Shown here piece after piece: positions 40,215 to 50,202 of a stretch of 64,000 bases of DNA. A program made the translations under genes and the position numbers. The DNA lies in contig CM075204.1 in NCBI GenBank assembly GCA_037577475.1, positions 310,001 through 374,000 on the forward strand, given 5' to 3'. The stretch comes from Chaunax sp. Z400 (Eukaryota; Chordata; Actinopteri; Lophiiformes; Chaunacidae). Position 1 is the first letter of the stretch. Every line of letters begins with the position of its first letter. The notes below the pieces were generated by a model. It ran no database searches. It was not told the origin of the DNA and was given only the letters and a program-made list of their open reading frames with translations.

Positions 40215-40481
40215 TAATTAAACACAGTTTAGTTTTAATCTTTACAATAACTGGATATCAGTTTTTCACACTGCAGTGGAGAACTCCTGGCTCACTCTTC
40301 TTTGCAGAATCACTTTAATTCAGCCACAACGGAGGGTTTTGGAACATGAACTGCTCTTAAATGCCCTGCCACTTCATCTGATTAAATTTTGAGTCAGGAC
40401 TTTGACCAGGCCTTTCCAAAAACCTTGATTTCATGTCTTCTGAGCCATTTAGAGGTGGACTCTTGTGCTTTGGATCAGATT
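40215..40481 (-). mobile_element. Degenerate Tc1/mariner-like transposon fragment
   Basis: On the minus strand, sequence at 40391-40410 reads as a mutated form of the SQSPDLNP block typical of Tc1-like transposases (PGQSPDS here). Flanking text such as GCAAAGAAGAGTGAGCC is also familiar from degraded fish DNA transposons. Stops occur throughout and termini are not visible. Family assignment is tentative. Confidence 0.45.
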
Positions 40482-41540
40482 TCTAAATTACCCATTGCCT
40501 CTCTCTGCCTCTGGTTTGAGTTACTTTACTTCCTGCTTTGTTTCCCACCTGTGTGATATGCCATGCCCTGATTAGTTTCACCTGTCCCTCGTTAGGTTTC
40601 CCTCCCTCTGTGCCAGTTTGTGTGAGTACTTTGTGTGTGTTAGTGTTCCAACCTTTCCTTTGTGTTTATTCCCAGCGATTATGGATTTTTGCTTTGTTTA
40701 TCTCGACATTGCCTGTTATTGGATTTTGATTCTTGCCAGCTACGTTGGATTTGTTTGTCTGTTTTGGGCTGCCTTTTCTGGATTTGATCAGTGCCTTCCT
40801 CACAGTCCATAAGCCTTTTGCACCTTTTTGTTTTAATATTTTTTTCTGCTGGTCTGCCTCCGGTGTCTCAACAGGACCCTACCCCTTGTTTTCCTGTACC
40901 CTGCATGTGGCACAATCACATGTTCGACTGTTACATGATGCTGACATCAATTTTTACCTTTTAAAAAGATGCTGACTGTAGCTTCTTTTTTGTTCCCATT
41001 AGCTGTGACACTTGTTGAGTTTTTTTTAAGTAAATAAAATATGTCAGTGCAGTGAAAGGGAAGGCAAACAGTTGATTAATATTAAATCAAAAACATTAAA
41101 GAATAATTAAGTGTTGCCTCTGGACTGACAATGAATGCATATCCTTTCTTTTAAAAAGTTACGTTCATAAAGCAAACTTACATGTTTAAAGAGGTCCTTT
41201 CATATCCTTTCTCTTTTAGACAGTTGTCTCATATTTATAGTCCCCAGAGTTCCAGAGTGTCGACTGAAGCAGAGACTTTCTCAACATGCACTAGATTTTA
41301 TGATTTACTTTTACTGGTTGTTTTCCACTCCTAATTCATAACAGCACAGAAGTAAGAGTGGGCGCCTGCTGATGTAAAGATAAGAGAGACCACAAGCTGA
41401 GTTCAAATAGCTCAAGGTTCTTTCTATATAAAGAATTTGGTCCTACATGCTGATGACACCATGTCAATGATTCTTAAAAGCTAAATAGGTTTAAAATCTG
41501 CTTCATTTTTAAGGCCTCTGCACCAGCGGCGGCCATGACT
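40482..41540. other. Unassigned intergenic sequence
   Basis: The part at 40520-40960 is pyrimidine-rich on the plus strand, with many CCTG and TTTTGGATTT words. It resembles the untranslated parts of fish retroelements, but no end or coding motif can be fixed. From 40960 to 41540 the sequence is AT-rich and no feature is seen. Confidence 0.35.
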
Positions 41541-41895
41541 GGAATAACCAAAAAGGCACAGCAGAAGATGCACCTCCTGCGCCAGCTCAGGAAGTTCAAC
41601 CTGCCTCTGGAGATGCTGACACAGTTCTACACAGCAACCATCCAGTCTGTTCTCTGCTCATTGATCGCTGTCTGGTTATAATCGGCCACCAAACAGGACA
41701 GGAACAGACTGCAACGGACCGTCAGGACTGCAGAAAAAAATCATCTGTGCCAACCTGGCCTCCATTCAGGACTTATGCACGTCCAGAACCAACTTTTTCC
41801 CCTCGTAAACTCAGGCCTGGCTGGTCGACAGACTTTTGTTTTTGGTGTTTTGGAAAGTAATTATTAAATAAGTTTTGCATCTGATTCTGACATTG
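41541..41895 (+). mobile_element. L2/CR1-type LINE 3' end, fragment
   Basis: Translation from 41547 gives TKKAQQKMHLLRQLRKFNLP and then FYTATIQSVL, followed by a stop. After a shift it gives KQDRNRLQRTVRTAEK and, after another shift, ANLASIQDL. This series is the C-terminal end of the ORF2 of L2/CR1-group LINEs in fish. Frameshifts and an internal deletion are present. The end is a TTTTGCATCTGATTCTGA-type tail near 41870-41890. Confidence 0.75.
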
Positions 41896-42034
41896 ATATC
41901 AAGGTAAGTGATAACCATATATTCTATAGTCTAATGTAATTAATTTATCATCAATCATCAGTTAATCAATCAATAATTGATTAGGCTGTGAAAAATTAGT
42001 TGAAGCTTGCATGGAAGTCTTCCCTATTTCAGGG

Positions 42035-42240
42035 TTTAAGAGTGGAGGCCAAGGCATCGATCTCTGAAATACCAGATAAAATTAGCAGTGACAATGGAAC
42101 ACCCTTTGTCAGTGCGGCATCCAAGAGCTTTGGTAAGTATCTTTGCACTGATATGAAACAACACAGTGCATTTCAATGTGCAGCGTACTGTGGAGCTGGA
42201 GAGAGAGAACTGAACTGTTATGTGCAGTTCATGTGCAGGG
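42035..42240 (+). pseudogene. Endogenous retrovirus-type integrase fragment
   Basis: A short open segment contains ISSDNGTPF (DNG at 42090-42098), which matches the second acidic residue block of retroviral/LTR-element integrases. GAGERELN further on sits at the position of the third catalytic block. Only about 65 codons are recognisable. There is no flanking gag, protease, RT or LTR, and the segment is a relic. A Gypsy-type integrase cannot be excluded. Confidence 0.55.
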
Positions 42241-42934
42241 AGCTAGAGACGAGGCACTGCCACCGATATGTAACTGAGATAATGTGGATTCAGAAAGGAT
42301 CAAGGAAGAAAAGGCAAAATGAAGGAAGGTAATTATATGATGGAGAGCAGTTTCATGTTTGACAGTAAAGCAATCTGCTCGTCTGTTTCCGGAGAAACTT
42401 CCACTGTAATTTATGGACACTCTGCACCGTTCTCTACCAAGTTGTCCTTGAGAGTGTTTAGCTTCATTAATGCTGCTTTCATACACACTAACAGGTTGGT
42501 ACACTGTACAAACTGAGTTGAAGAACGTTTTCTATTATTCCAAGAACCTCAGGCCTCCTTCAGAACTCCAACTTTCCTCAGTGCTCTTTGAGGTGTCTGC
42601 AAGAACTTCTGTCATTCCTCAGAATGAAAGAACCCTTTTGAGGTTGCTTCCTAAAGTGTTTTTAAACTAGGCCTACTATATTTGGATATGTGATATTTAA
42701 ACTACTATATTGGATATGTCAGGACGTTTTCTCAATAAATTTACAATTGCTCTGCAAACACCTTCTTTTTCCATGTTTTTGAACTGTGTATTAAAGTCAG
42801 AGAAAGTTGGTCACTCAAAATGTATATTTCAAAGTTCTTCTTCTCCTCCGTCCTTTTCTTCTTCTCATTATGTAGCTTTGAAAATACCTTTGTGTTGTGT
42901 AGCTGGGGAGTTGAACACTTTTTCAAGCCACTAT
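42241..42934. other. Unassigned intergenic sequence
   Basis: No gene, RNA or repeat is identified. Open frames here are short and lack recognisable motifs. Confidence 0.4.
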
Positions 42935-42993
42935 ATGCATGTCACCCAATAGGGGCTGAGCCCCCTACAGGTCTGATCCTAGAACTGCCCCTG
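42935..42993 (-). mobile_element. Possible hAT-like terminal sequence
   Basis: Read on the minus strand from 42993 it begins CAGGGGCAGTTCTAGGATCA and continues into GACCTGTAGGGGGCTCAGCC. A CAGGGGC start is common to hAT termini in fish. Only one end is visible, so the element's extent is unknown. Confidence 0.4.
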
Positions 42994-43139
42994 TTGCAGC
43001 TTTAACAAGTTCTTTTTACATCTTTCAAAGTATCTTCATGTTGTTAAATGACACCAAAATAACTGAATTCCACTCACATTGCACAGTATTGGTTAATAAG
43101 TTTTGGTATAGTTAAACCAAGTATTGGTTTAATAATTAT

Positions 43140-43283
43140 AATCTTGGCTGATCCGAGCCATCAGACACATCATTGTGTATTTGGCATTTGTTGTTGGATT
43201 TATTTGTTTTGTTTGATGAGTATTTATTACTGCTGGCTGTGTATCATATTGCCCCCTGGGGATAATAAAGATACCTTGAACCT
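43140..43283 (+). mobile_element. LINE 3' tail fragment
   Basis: ATTGCCCCCTGGGGATAATA followed by AAGATACCTTGAA is the style of 3' end seen in fish L2/Rex-like LINEs. No coding part is adjacent. Confidence 0.45.
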
Positions 43284-43497
43284 GTAAATTTGGCAGGCCT
43301 CATTAAAAGCCTGTTGGATGAAGTTTTATATTTTTGAAGCTTTATTAAAGTGTCGTCAGGTTTCCATCAGAGAGCATAACATCGGGTTTGGACATTCCAG
43401 TTCAGTTCAATTCAATAAACACAAGAAGAGTAATATTCACTATGTAAAATTTTTATTTCAAATCAGTCATGTTTTTAAAAACTGTATTTAAAATTCC

Positions 43498-44275
43498 TTA
43501 TCATTTTCTAACTATATTTCCAATATTTGATCATTTTCTAACTATATTTAGAATATTTGATCATTTTCTAACTATATTTACAGTCATTTATCATTTTATA
43601 ACTATATTTACAATAATTTATCATTTTATAACTATTTATAATATTTGATCATTTTATGACTATTTACATTTGATCATTTTATAACTATATTTACATTAAT
43701 TGATCATTTTATAACTATGTAATTTATCATTTTATAACTATATAACATTTGATCATTTGATGACTATATTTATAGTAATTTATCATTTTATAACTATTTA
43801 CAATAATTTATCATTTTATAACTATTTTAAAAAATTATAATTTGGTAACTATATAATATTCGATCATTTTATGACTAAATTTATAATTATCATTTTATAA
43901 CTATATTTACAATATTTGATCATTTTATAACTATATTTACAATAATTTATAGTTTTATAACTATTTACAATAATTTATAATTTTATAACTATTTATAATT
44001 GTTGATCATTTTATGACTATTTATAATTATCATTTTATGACTACATTTACAATATTTGATCATTTTATAACTATACTTACAATAATTTATCATTTTCTAA
44101 CTATATTTACTATAATTTATCATTTTATAACTATTTACAATAAATGATCATTTTATAACTATAATCACAATATTTGATCATTTTATAACTATATTTACAA
44201 TAAATTATCATTTTATGACTATATTTACAATAAATTATCATTTTATGACTATATTTACAGTAATATATCATTTTC
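43498..44275. repeat. 30-bp AT-rich minisatellite
   Basis: The monomers begin TCATTTTATAACTATATTTA and end in an AATATTTGA or AATAATTTA part. The full unit is 30 bp, with 25-28-bp variants. It starts with TTTTCTAACTA variants and grades into TTTTATAACTA and TTTTATGACTA variants. The array is interrupted at 44276 and continues weakly after 44461. Confidence 0.9.
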
Positions 44276-44416
44276 AATTTAGAGAGACCCAACAATCCAC
44301 TATGAGCAAGCACTTAGCGACAGTGGCGACGAAAAACTGCCTTTTTAAAAAAGGCAGAAATGTCGAGCAGATCCAAGACTCAAGGTGGGCGGCTTTCTGC
44401 TTTGACCGGTTGGGGT
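44276..44416 (+). mobile_element. Interspersed fragment inside the AT-rich minisatellite
   Basis: A GC-richer insert with CCACTATGAGCAAGCACTTA, GCGACAGTGGCGACG and CGGCTTTCTGCTTTGACCGG splits the minisatellite. I recall similar sequence as a recurrent dispersed element in fish genomes but cannot name its family. The insert ends in the GA repeat, which could be its tail. Confidence 0.45.

Positions 44417-44461
<45 letters not shown>
44417..44461. repeat. GA microsatellite
   Basis: This is about 22 GA units, with one ATA interruption near the start (GAGAGAGATAGAGAGA). Confidence 0.95.
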
Positions 44462-44464
<3 letters not shown>

Positions 44465-44580
44465 AACCACAGTAATTTATCACTTTATGACTATATTTAA
44501 ATTTTTTTTTATCATTTTATAATTTATAATTTTACAACTATATTTTAAAAAATGTATCATTTATATTTAAAAAAAAGTAT
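44462..44580. repeat. Residual AT-rich minisatellite
   Basis: TTTATCACTTTATGACTATA and later TCATTTTATAATT pieces continue the 30-bp repeat in degraded form after the insertion. Confidence 0.65.
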
Positions 44581-45394
44581 TTTGGAAAGGATACTGAAGG
44601 CCACAGACAAATCTTCGGGCTCATCAATTAGGCAGGCCTGCAATGAGAGATACAAGGAAAAGGGTTGTAAGAATCAAAGTTCATAGAGTATCATATACAT
44701 GTCACCCATGGGTGCCATAAGAATAGTATGTAGACAATGTCCTACTACCACACTGTCTATACAGTATAAAGGAATAACTGAGGAAAACATTGTGGCATTT
44801 GCAGGCTGATGCGTGTAAATGAGCCAAACACCAAGTCTCATAGTTGGTACTGACTGAAGCATGGCTAATATTTTATTATAACAATGATAAATAAAGTCTG
44901 CATTGTTAAAACTGACTTTTAATGGTGTCAGATTTAGTGTGTTTCTTGTGGCACTCAAATCTAAAGTATACTTCCTCTAATCCTCTTCCCCAAAAAGACC
45001 CAAAAAAATAACTGTTCCATAATGAGTGTTTGTGTCTGTCATTAATTCTAATTGATCATCTTAATAGTCTGTAAAGAGATCACATAGATCTACTGGCCAA
45101 ACAGGGACCTCAAATACATTTTTTAAAGCACAAGATGATAGCTCAGCCTCACAAATGCACCACAAACTGATCACTCAGCACATCACTGATACTATCTTCT
45201 CTGCAAAGGACATAACATAATGTACATAACATGTACAATTTGTGTGAGGATCATATGGGGACACAAAATAGCAAGAAAGTGAAAGGGTGTGTGCAGATAG
45301 AGGGAGCTAAGATGTTTCTATGCTTAATCTTACCTGAGAAGTTGGAACTTGATGGCACATTTCACCACTGGGAAAGGCTTGGCAGGGCCAGGAG
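44581..45394. other. Unassigned sequence up to the satellite breakpoint
   Basis: No gene or known repeat is identified. The right edge is sharp: from GAGGCTCACATC onward the sequence is satellite B. Confidence 0.4.
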
Positions 45395-45836
45395 GCTCAC
45401 ATCATTATCTGGATTTCTATTGATCGCCTGCTCACATCATCATTTGTATTTCTTTGGAACTTCTGCTCAGATAAGCATTTGTGTTTCTATTGATTGTTCG
45501 CTCACATCAGCATCTTGATTTCTATTGATCGTTTGCTCACATCAGCATTTGGATTTCTATGGATCACATTTTCAGATGAGCATTTGGATTTCAATTGATC
45601 GCCTGCTCAGATCAGCACTTGTATTTCTATGGATCTTCTGCTCAACTCAGCATTGGTATTTCTATTGATTGTTCGCTCAAATCAGCACCTGGATTTCTAT
45701 GGATCACCTGCTCACATTAGCATCTGGATTTCTGTAGATTGAATCCTCCGATCAGCATTTGGATTTGTGTGGATTGCATCCTCCGATCAGCATTTGGATT
45801 TGTGTGGATTGCCTTTTCGCATCAGCATTTGTATTT
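45395..45836 (+). repeat. Satellite B, short tract before module C copy 2 (left-truncated)
   Basis: Its first monomers (CACATCATTATCTGGATTTC, then CATCATTTGTATTTCTTTGG) match the monomers at 46931 onward, which lie well inside another short B tract. This tract therefore starts in mid-array at the breakpoint. The last monomers duplicate the TCCTCCGATCAGC edge variant once more than elsewhere. Confidence 0.93.
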
Positions 45837-46709
45837 CAAAAAAATTAAGCTAAGGCACTGTGTGAATAGTCAAAATTTCTACTCAGATTGCTGAAAATAA
45901 TTTAACTTCAGCCACAGTTATAGTGTAGAAAAGGCCTCAAAGATAATCTTGTTGTTAAATAGCGCTTTTCTATTTTATTAGCTGTTTAATGACCCATTCA
46001 GTGCTGTATTCCTATTGGTTGCGCCGTCCCATCTGTGCACTGAGTCTGTTAACATACAGTGCAGTGTTGAACTCTTTCAGATGTGTTCAGCAGCTCGTCA
46101 CGTAATTGAGTTAAAGTATTAGTTAAACACGGTTGTTGCAAGTGGACTGAGCGTGAATGCCAATATAAGTATCTCATTTACTGTTGTGTTTGCTATTTGT
46201 TATGTATTTTAATAGTTTCGGTTGTTTAAAGGTAAAGGATAATTGTTGCTGTCGCTGTTAATTGAGCTTCGAAACTCCGTGAACGAACATACCGGAAGTG
46301 TTTTTTAACAATAAAAGCACTGTGAATGGATAACCGGAAGTTATGTGATGTTAGCGTTAGCCTAGCTTAACAGCGATAAATGAACTATCGGGGCTGCCGA
46401 TTGACTCAAGGTGAGGGAGATTAAAGTCTCAGCGGCACAAAAACACAAGGGGTGGAAACTAAGGAAGCATTCTGTACCTGGCAACGGTTGCTATGCTGCA
46501 GTTGCTGCTTGGCGTGTTCATGACGTGGCTCGACGTCATAGGCACCCTTTCACACATTGTACTTTGATTTAGAAGGCATATAAAACTCAACTGTCAGTAC
46601 GTATATGAACAAATCAGCAGATTCGTTCCCAAAGCAGAAGTTTTTTTTCTGTCCCAGGCAAAGAGACACATCACAACAGACTTAAACTATGGAGTGATGG
46701 CTCGCTACA
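45837..46709 (+). repeat. Module C copy 2
   Basis: It matches copy 1 throughout, with scattered substitutions. The CRE reads CGACGTCA here (46531-46538), so the first base of the palindrome is lost while the upstream half CRE TGACGTGG is kept. It is followed by the extension absent from copies 1, 3 and 5. Confidence 0.9.
46482..46585 (+). promoter_or_regulatory. Putative core promoter in module C copy 2 (CRE mutated)
   Basis: CAACGG is at 46482-46487, the half CRE at 46521-46528, the degraded CRE CGACGTCA at 46531-46538 and TATAAAA at 46579-46585. Spacing is the same as in copy 1. Confidence 0.5.
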
Positions 46710-46783
46710 GAAGTTGTAACAAGGGCACCAGGGTCCAGGACACAGTGGGTACTAACGTAGTATACTGTGTGTGTGTATGCTAG
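46697..46783 (+). other. Small open frame starting MARYR across the C/extension boundary
   Basis: The ATG at 46697 overlaps the stop of an upstream ATG-GAG-TGA (TGATG). It opens 28 codons, beginning MARYRSCNKGTRVQD and ending at TAG 46781-46783. It lies about 110 bp downstream of the TATA box. The start resembles vertebrate protamine P1, but the remainder is not arginine-rich, so this is most likely chance. Confidence 0.2.
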
Positions 46784-46845
46784 CTTAGAGTCACAACAAC
46801 ACAGTTTTCTGCTGCTTTTCTGTGTATTGCTTGCTCGCTAGCTGC
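46710..46845 (+). repeat. Module C 3' extension, copy 1
   Basis: This is unique-type sequence starting GAAGTTGTAACAAGGGCACC, with a short GT run and GCTAGCTTAGAGTCAC. It grades into satellite-like AAATGTATTTCAATGGATCG. It is found only after C copies 2 and 4. Confidence 0.88.
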
Positions 46846-47263
46846 AGCAAATGTATTTCAATGGATCGCTCACTCTTTACTTTTATGGATCTCTCGCAAC
46901 AGCATTTGTATTTCTATGGATTGTTCGCTCACATCATTATCTGGATTTCTATTGATCGCCTGCTCACATCATCATTTGTATTTCTTTGGAACTTCTGCTC
47001 AGATAAGCATTTGTGTTTCTATGGATTGTTCGCTCACATCAGCATCTTGATTTCTATTGATCGTTTGCTCACATCAGCAACTTGATTTCTATTGATCGTT
47101 CGCTCACATCAGCATTTGTATTTCTATGGATCACATTTTCAGATCAGCATTTGTATTTCTATGGATCACCTGCTCACATTAGCATCTGGATTTCTGTGGA
47201 TTGCATCCTCCGATCAGCATTTGGATTTGTGTGGATTGCCTTTTCGCATCAGCATTTGTATTT
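46846..47263 (+). repeat. Satellite B, short tract between module C copies 2 and 3
   Basis: About 12 monomers lie here. The first are divergent (CTTTACTTTTATGGATCTCTC) and the last are the C-edge variants with TCCTCCGATCAGC. Confidence 0.93.
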
Positions 47264-48134
47264 CAAAAAATTAAGCTAAGGCACTGTGTGAATAGTCAAA
47301 ATTTCTACTCAGATTGCTGAAAATAATTTAACTTCAGCCACAGTTATAGTGTAGAAAAGGCCTCAAAGATAATCTTGTTGTTAAATAGCGCTTTTCTATT
47401 TTATTAGCTGTTTAATGACCCATTCAGTGCTGTATTCCCATTGGTTGCGCCGTCCCATCTGTGCACTGAGTCTGTTAACATACAGTGCAGTGTTGAACTC
47501 TTTCAGATGTGTTCAGCAGCTCGTCATGTAATTGAGTTAAAGTATTAGTTAAACACGGTTGTTGCAAGTGGACTGAGCGTGAATACCAATATAAGTGTCT
47601 CATTTACTGTTGTGTTTGCTATTTGTTATGTATTTTAATAGTTTCGGTTGTTTAAAGGTAAAGGATAATTGTTGCTGTCGCTGTTAATTGAGCTTCGAAA
47701 CTCCGTGAACGAACGTACCGGAAGTGTGTTTTAACAATAAAAGCACTGTGAATAGATAGCCGGAAGTTATGTGATGTTAGCGTTAGCCTAGCTTAACAGC
47801 GATAAATGAACTATCGGGGCTGCCGATTGACTCAAGGTGAGGGAGATTGAAGTCTCAGCGGCACAAAAACACAAGGGATGGAAACTAAGTAAGCATTCTG
47901 TACCTAGCAACGGTTGCTATGCTGCAGTTGCTCCTTGGCGTGTTCATGACGTGGCGTGACGTCATACGCACCCTTTCACACATTGTACTTTGATTTAGAA
48001 GGCATATAAAACTCAACTGTCAGTACGTATATGAACAAATCAGCAGATTCGTTCCCAAAGCAGAAGTTTTTTTCTGTCCCAGGCAAAGAGACACATCACA
48101 ACAGACTTAAACTATGGAGTGATGGCTCGCTACA
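47264..48134 (+). repeat. Module C copy 3
   Basis: It has the same content as copy 1, with an intact CRE and TATA. It ends GCTCGCTACA and runs straight into TTTTTTGTTGATCACC and satellite B, as copies 1 and 5 do. Confidence 0.9.
47908..48011 (+). promoter_or_regulatory. Putative core promoter in module C copy 3
   Basis: CAACGG is at 47908-47913, CRE TGACGTCA at 47957-47964 and TATAAAA at 48005-48011. Confidence 0.55.
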
Positions 48135-50202
48135 TTTTTTGTTGATCACCTAATCACATCAGCATCTGAATGTCTATTGATCGCCTGCACAGATCAGCAT
48201 TTGTTTTTCTATTGATCGTTCACTCACATCAGCATCTGTATTTTTTTTGGATCGCCTGCTAACATCAGCATTTTTATTTCTATAGATTGCCTGTTTGCAT
48301 CAGAAAAATCAGGCCTTGATTTCTATTGATCATTCCCTCACATCAACATCTGGATTTCTATGGACCGCCTGCTCACATCACTATTTGGATTCCTATTGAT
48401 CACCTGCTCACATCAGCATTTGTATTTCTATTGATCGTTCGCTCGCATCAGCATTTGGATTTCTATTGATCACCTGCTCACATCAGCAATTTTATTTCTA
48501 TTGATCGTTTGCTCACATCAGGCCTCGATTTCTATTGATCACCTGCTCACATCAGCAATTTTATTTCTATTGATCGTTCACTCACATCAGCATCTGTATT
48601 TTTTTTGGATCGCCTGCTAACATCAGCATTTTTATTTCTATAGATTGTCTGTTTGCATCAGAAAAATCAGGCCTTGATTTCTATTGATCATTCCCTCACA
48701 TCAACATCTGGATTTCTATGGACCGCCTGCTCACATCACTATTTGGATTCCTATTGATCACCTGCTCACATCAGCATTTGTATTTCTATTGATCGTTCGC
48801 TCGCATCAGCATTTGGATTTCTATTGATCACCTGCTCACATCAGCAATTTTATTTCTATTGAACGTTCGCTCACATCAGCATTTGTATTTTTATGGATCA
48901 CCTGCTCACATCAGCATTTGGATTTCTATTGATCGTTTGCTCACATCAGGCCTCGATTTCTATTGATCACCTGCTCACATCAGCAATTTTATTTCTTTTG
49001 ATCGTTCGCTCACATCAGCATCTGGATTTCTTTGGATCGCCTGCTCACATCAGCATTTTTATTTCTATTGATCGTTCGCTCACATCAGCATTTGTATTTT
49101 TATGGATCACCTGCTCGCATCAGCATTTGGATTTCTATTGATCGTTTGCTCACATCAGGCCTCGATTTCTATTGATCACCTGCTCACATCAGCAATTTTA
49201 TTTCTATTGATCATTCCCTCACATCAACATCTGGATTTCTATGGACCGCCTGCTCACATCACTATTTGGATTCCTATTGATCACCTGCTCACATCAGCAT
49301 TTGTATTTCTATTGATCGTTCGCTCGCATCAGCATTTGGATTTCTATTGATCACCTGATCACATCAGCAATTTTATTTCTATTGATCGTTCGCTCACATC
49401 AGCATTTGTATTTTTATGGATCACCTGCTCGCATCAGCATTTGGATTTCTATTGATCGTTTGCTCACATCAGGCCTCGATTTCTATTGATCACCTGCTCA
49501 CATCAGCAATTTTATTTCTATTGATCGTTCGCTCACATCAGCATCTGGATTTCTATGGATCGCCTGCTCACATCAGCATTTGTATTTTTTTGGATCACCT
49601 GCTCGCATCAGCATTTGGATTTCTATTGATCATTCCCCTGCATCAGCATTTGTATTTCTATTGATCATTCGCTCACATCAGCATTTGTATTTCCATTGAT
49701 CGTTCGCTCGCATCATCATTTGTATTTCAATTGATCGTTCACTCACATCAGCATCTGTATTTTTTATGGATCGCCTGCTAACATCAGCATTTTTATTTCT
49801 CTAGATTGACTGTTTGCATCAGAAACATCAGGCCTTGATTTCTATTGATCATTCCCTCACATCAACATCTGGATTTCTATGGACCGCCTGCTCACATCAC
49901 TATTTGGATTCCTATTGATCACCTGCTCACATCAGCATTTGTATTTCTACTGATCGTTCGCTCGCCTCAGCATCTGTATTTCTATTGATCGTTCGCTCCC
50001 ATCAGCTTTTTTATTTCTATTGATCGTTCGCTCACCTGAGCATCTGGATTTCTATGGATTGCCTGCTCAGATCAACATTTGTATTTCTATTAATCGCCTG
50101 CTCAGATCAGCGTTTGAATTTTTGTTGATCACCTAATCACATCAGCATATGAATTTCTATTGATCGCCTGCACAGATCAGCATTTGTTTTTCTATTGATC
50201 GT
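48135..50202 (+). repeat. Satellite B tract after module C copy 3
   Basis: This 2.1-kb tract starts like the 7833 and 56025 tracts (TTTTTTGTTGATCACCTAAT). Its last 340 bp are nearly identical to 29150-29488, including the TTTCTACTGATCG and GCTCCCATCAGC variants. It is a short version of the 21.7-kb tract with both ends kept. Confidence 0.95.

Noticed and set aside
42000..42332. Host gene of 110 codons
   Set aside because: The only recognisable part is an integrase-like scrap. The rest has no motif, and the start is arbitrary.
46697..46783. Protamine gene
   Set aside because: Only the first five residues resemble protamine P1. There is no arginine-rich stretch, and three of five module copies close the frame immediately.
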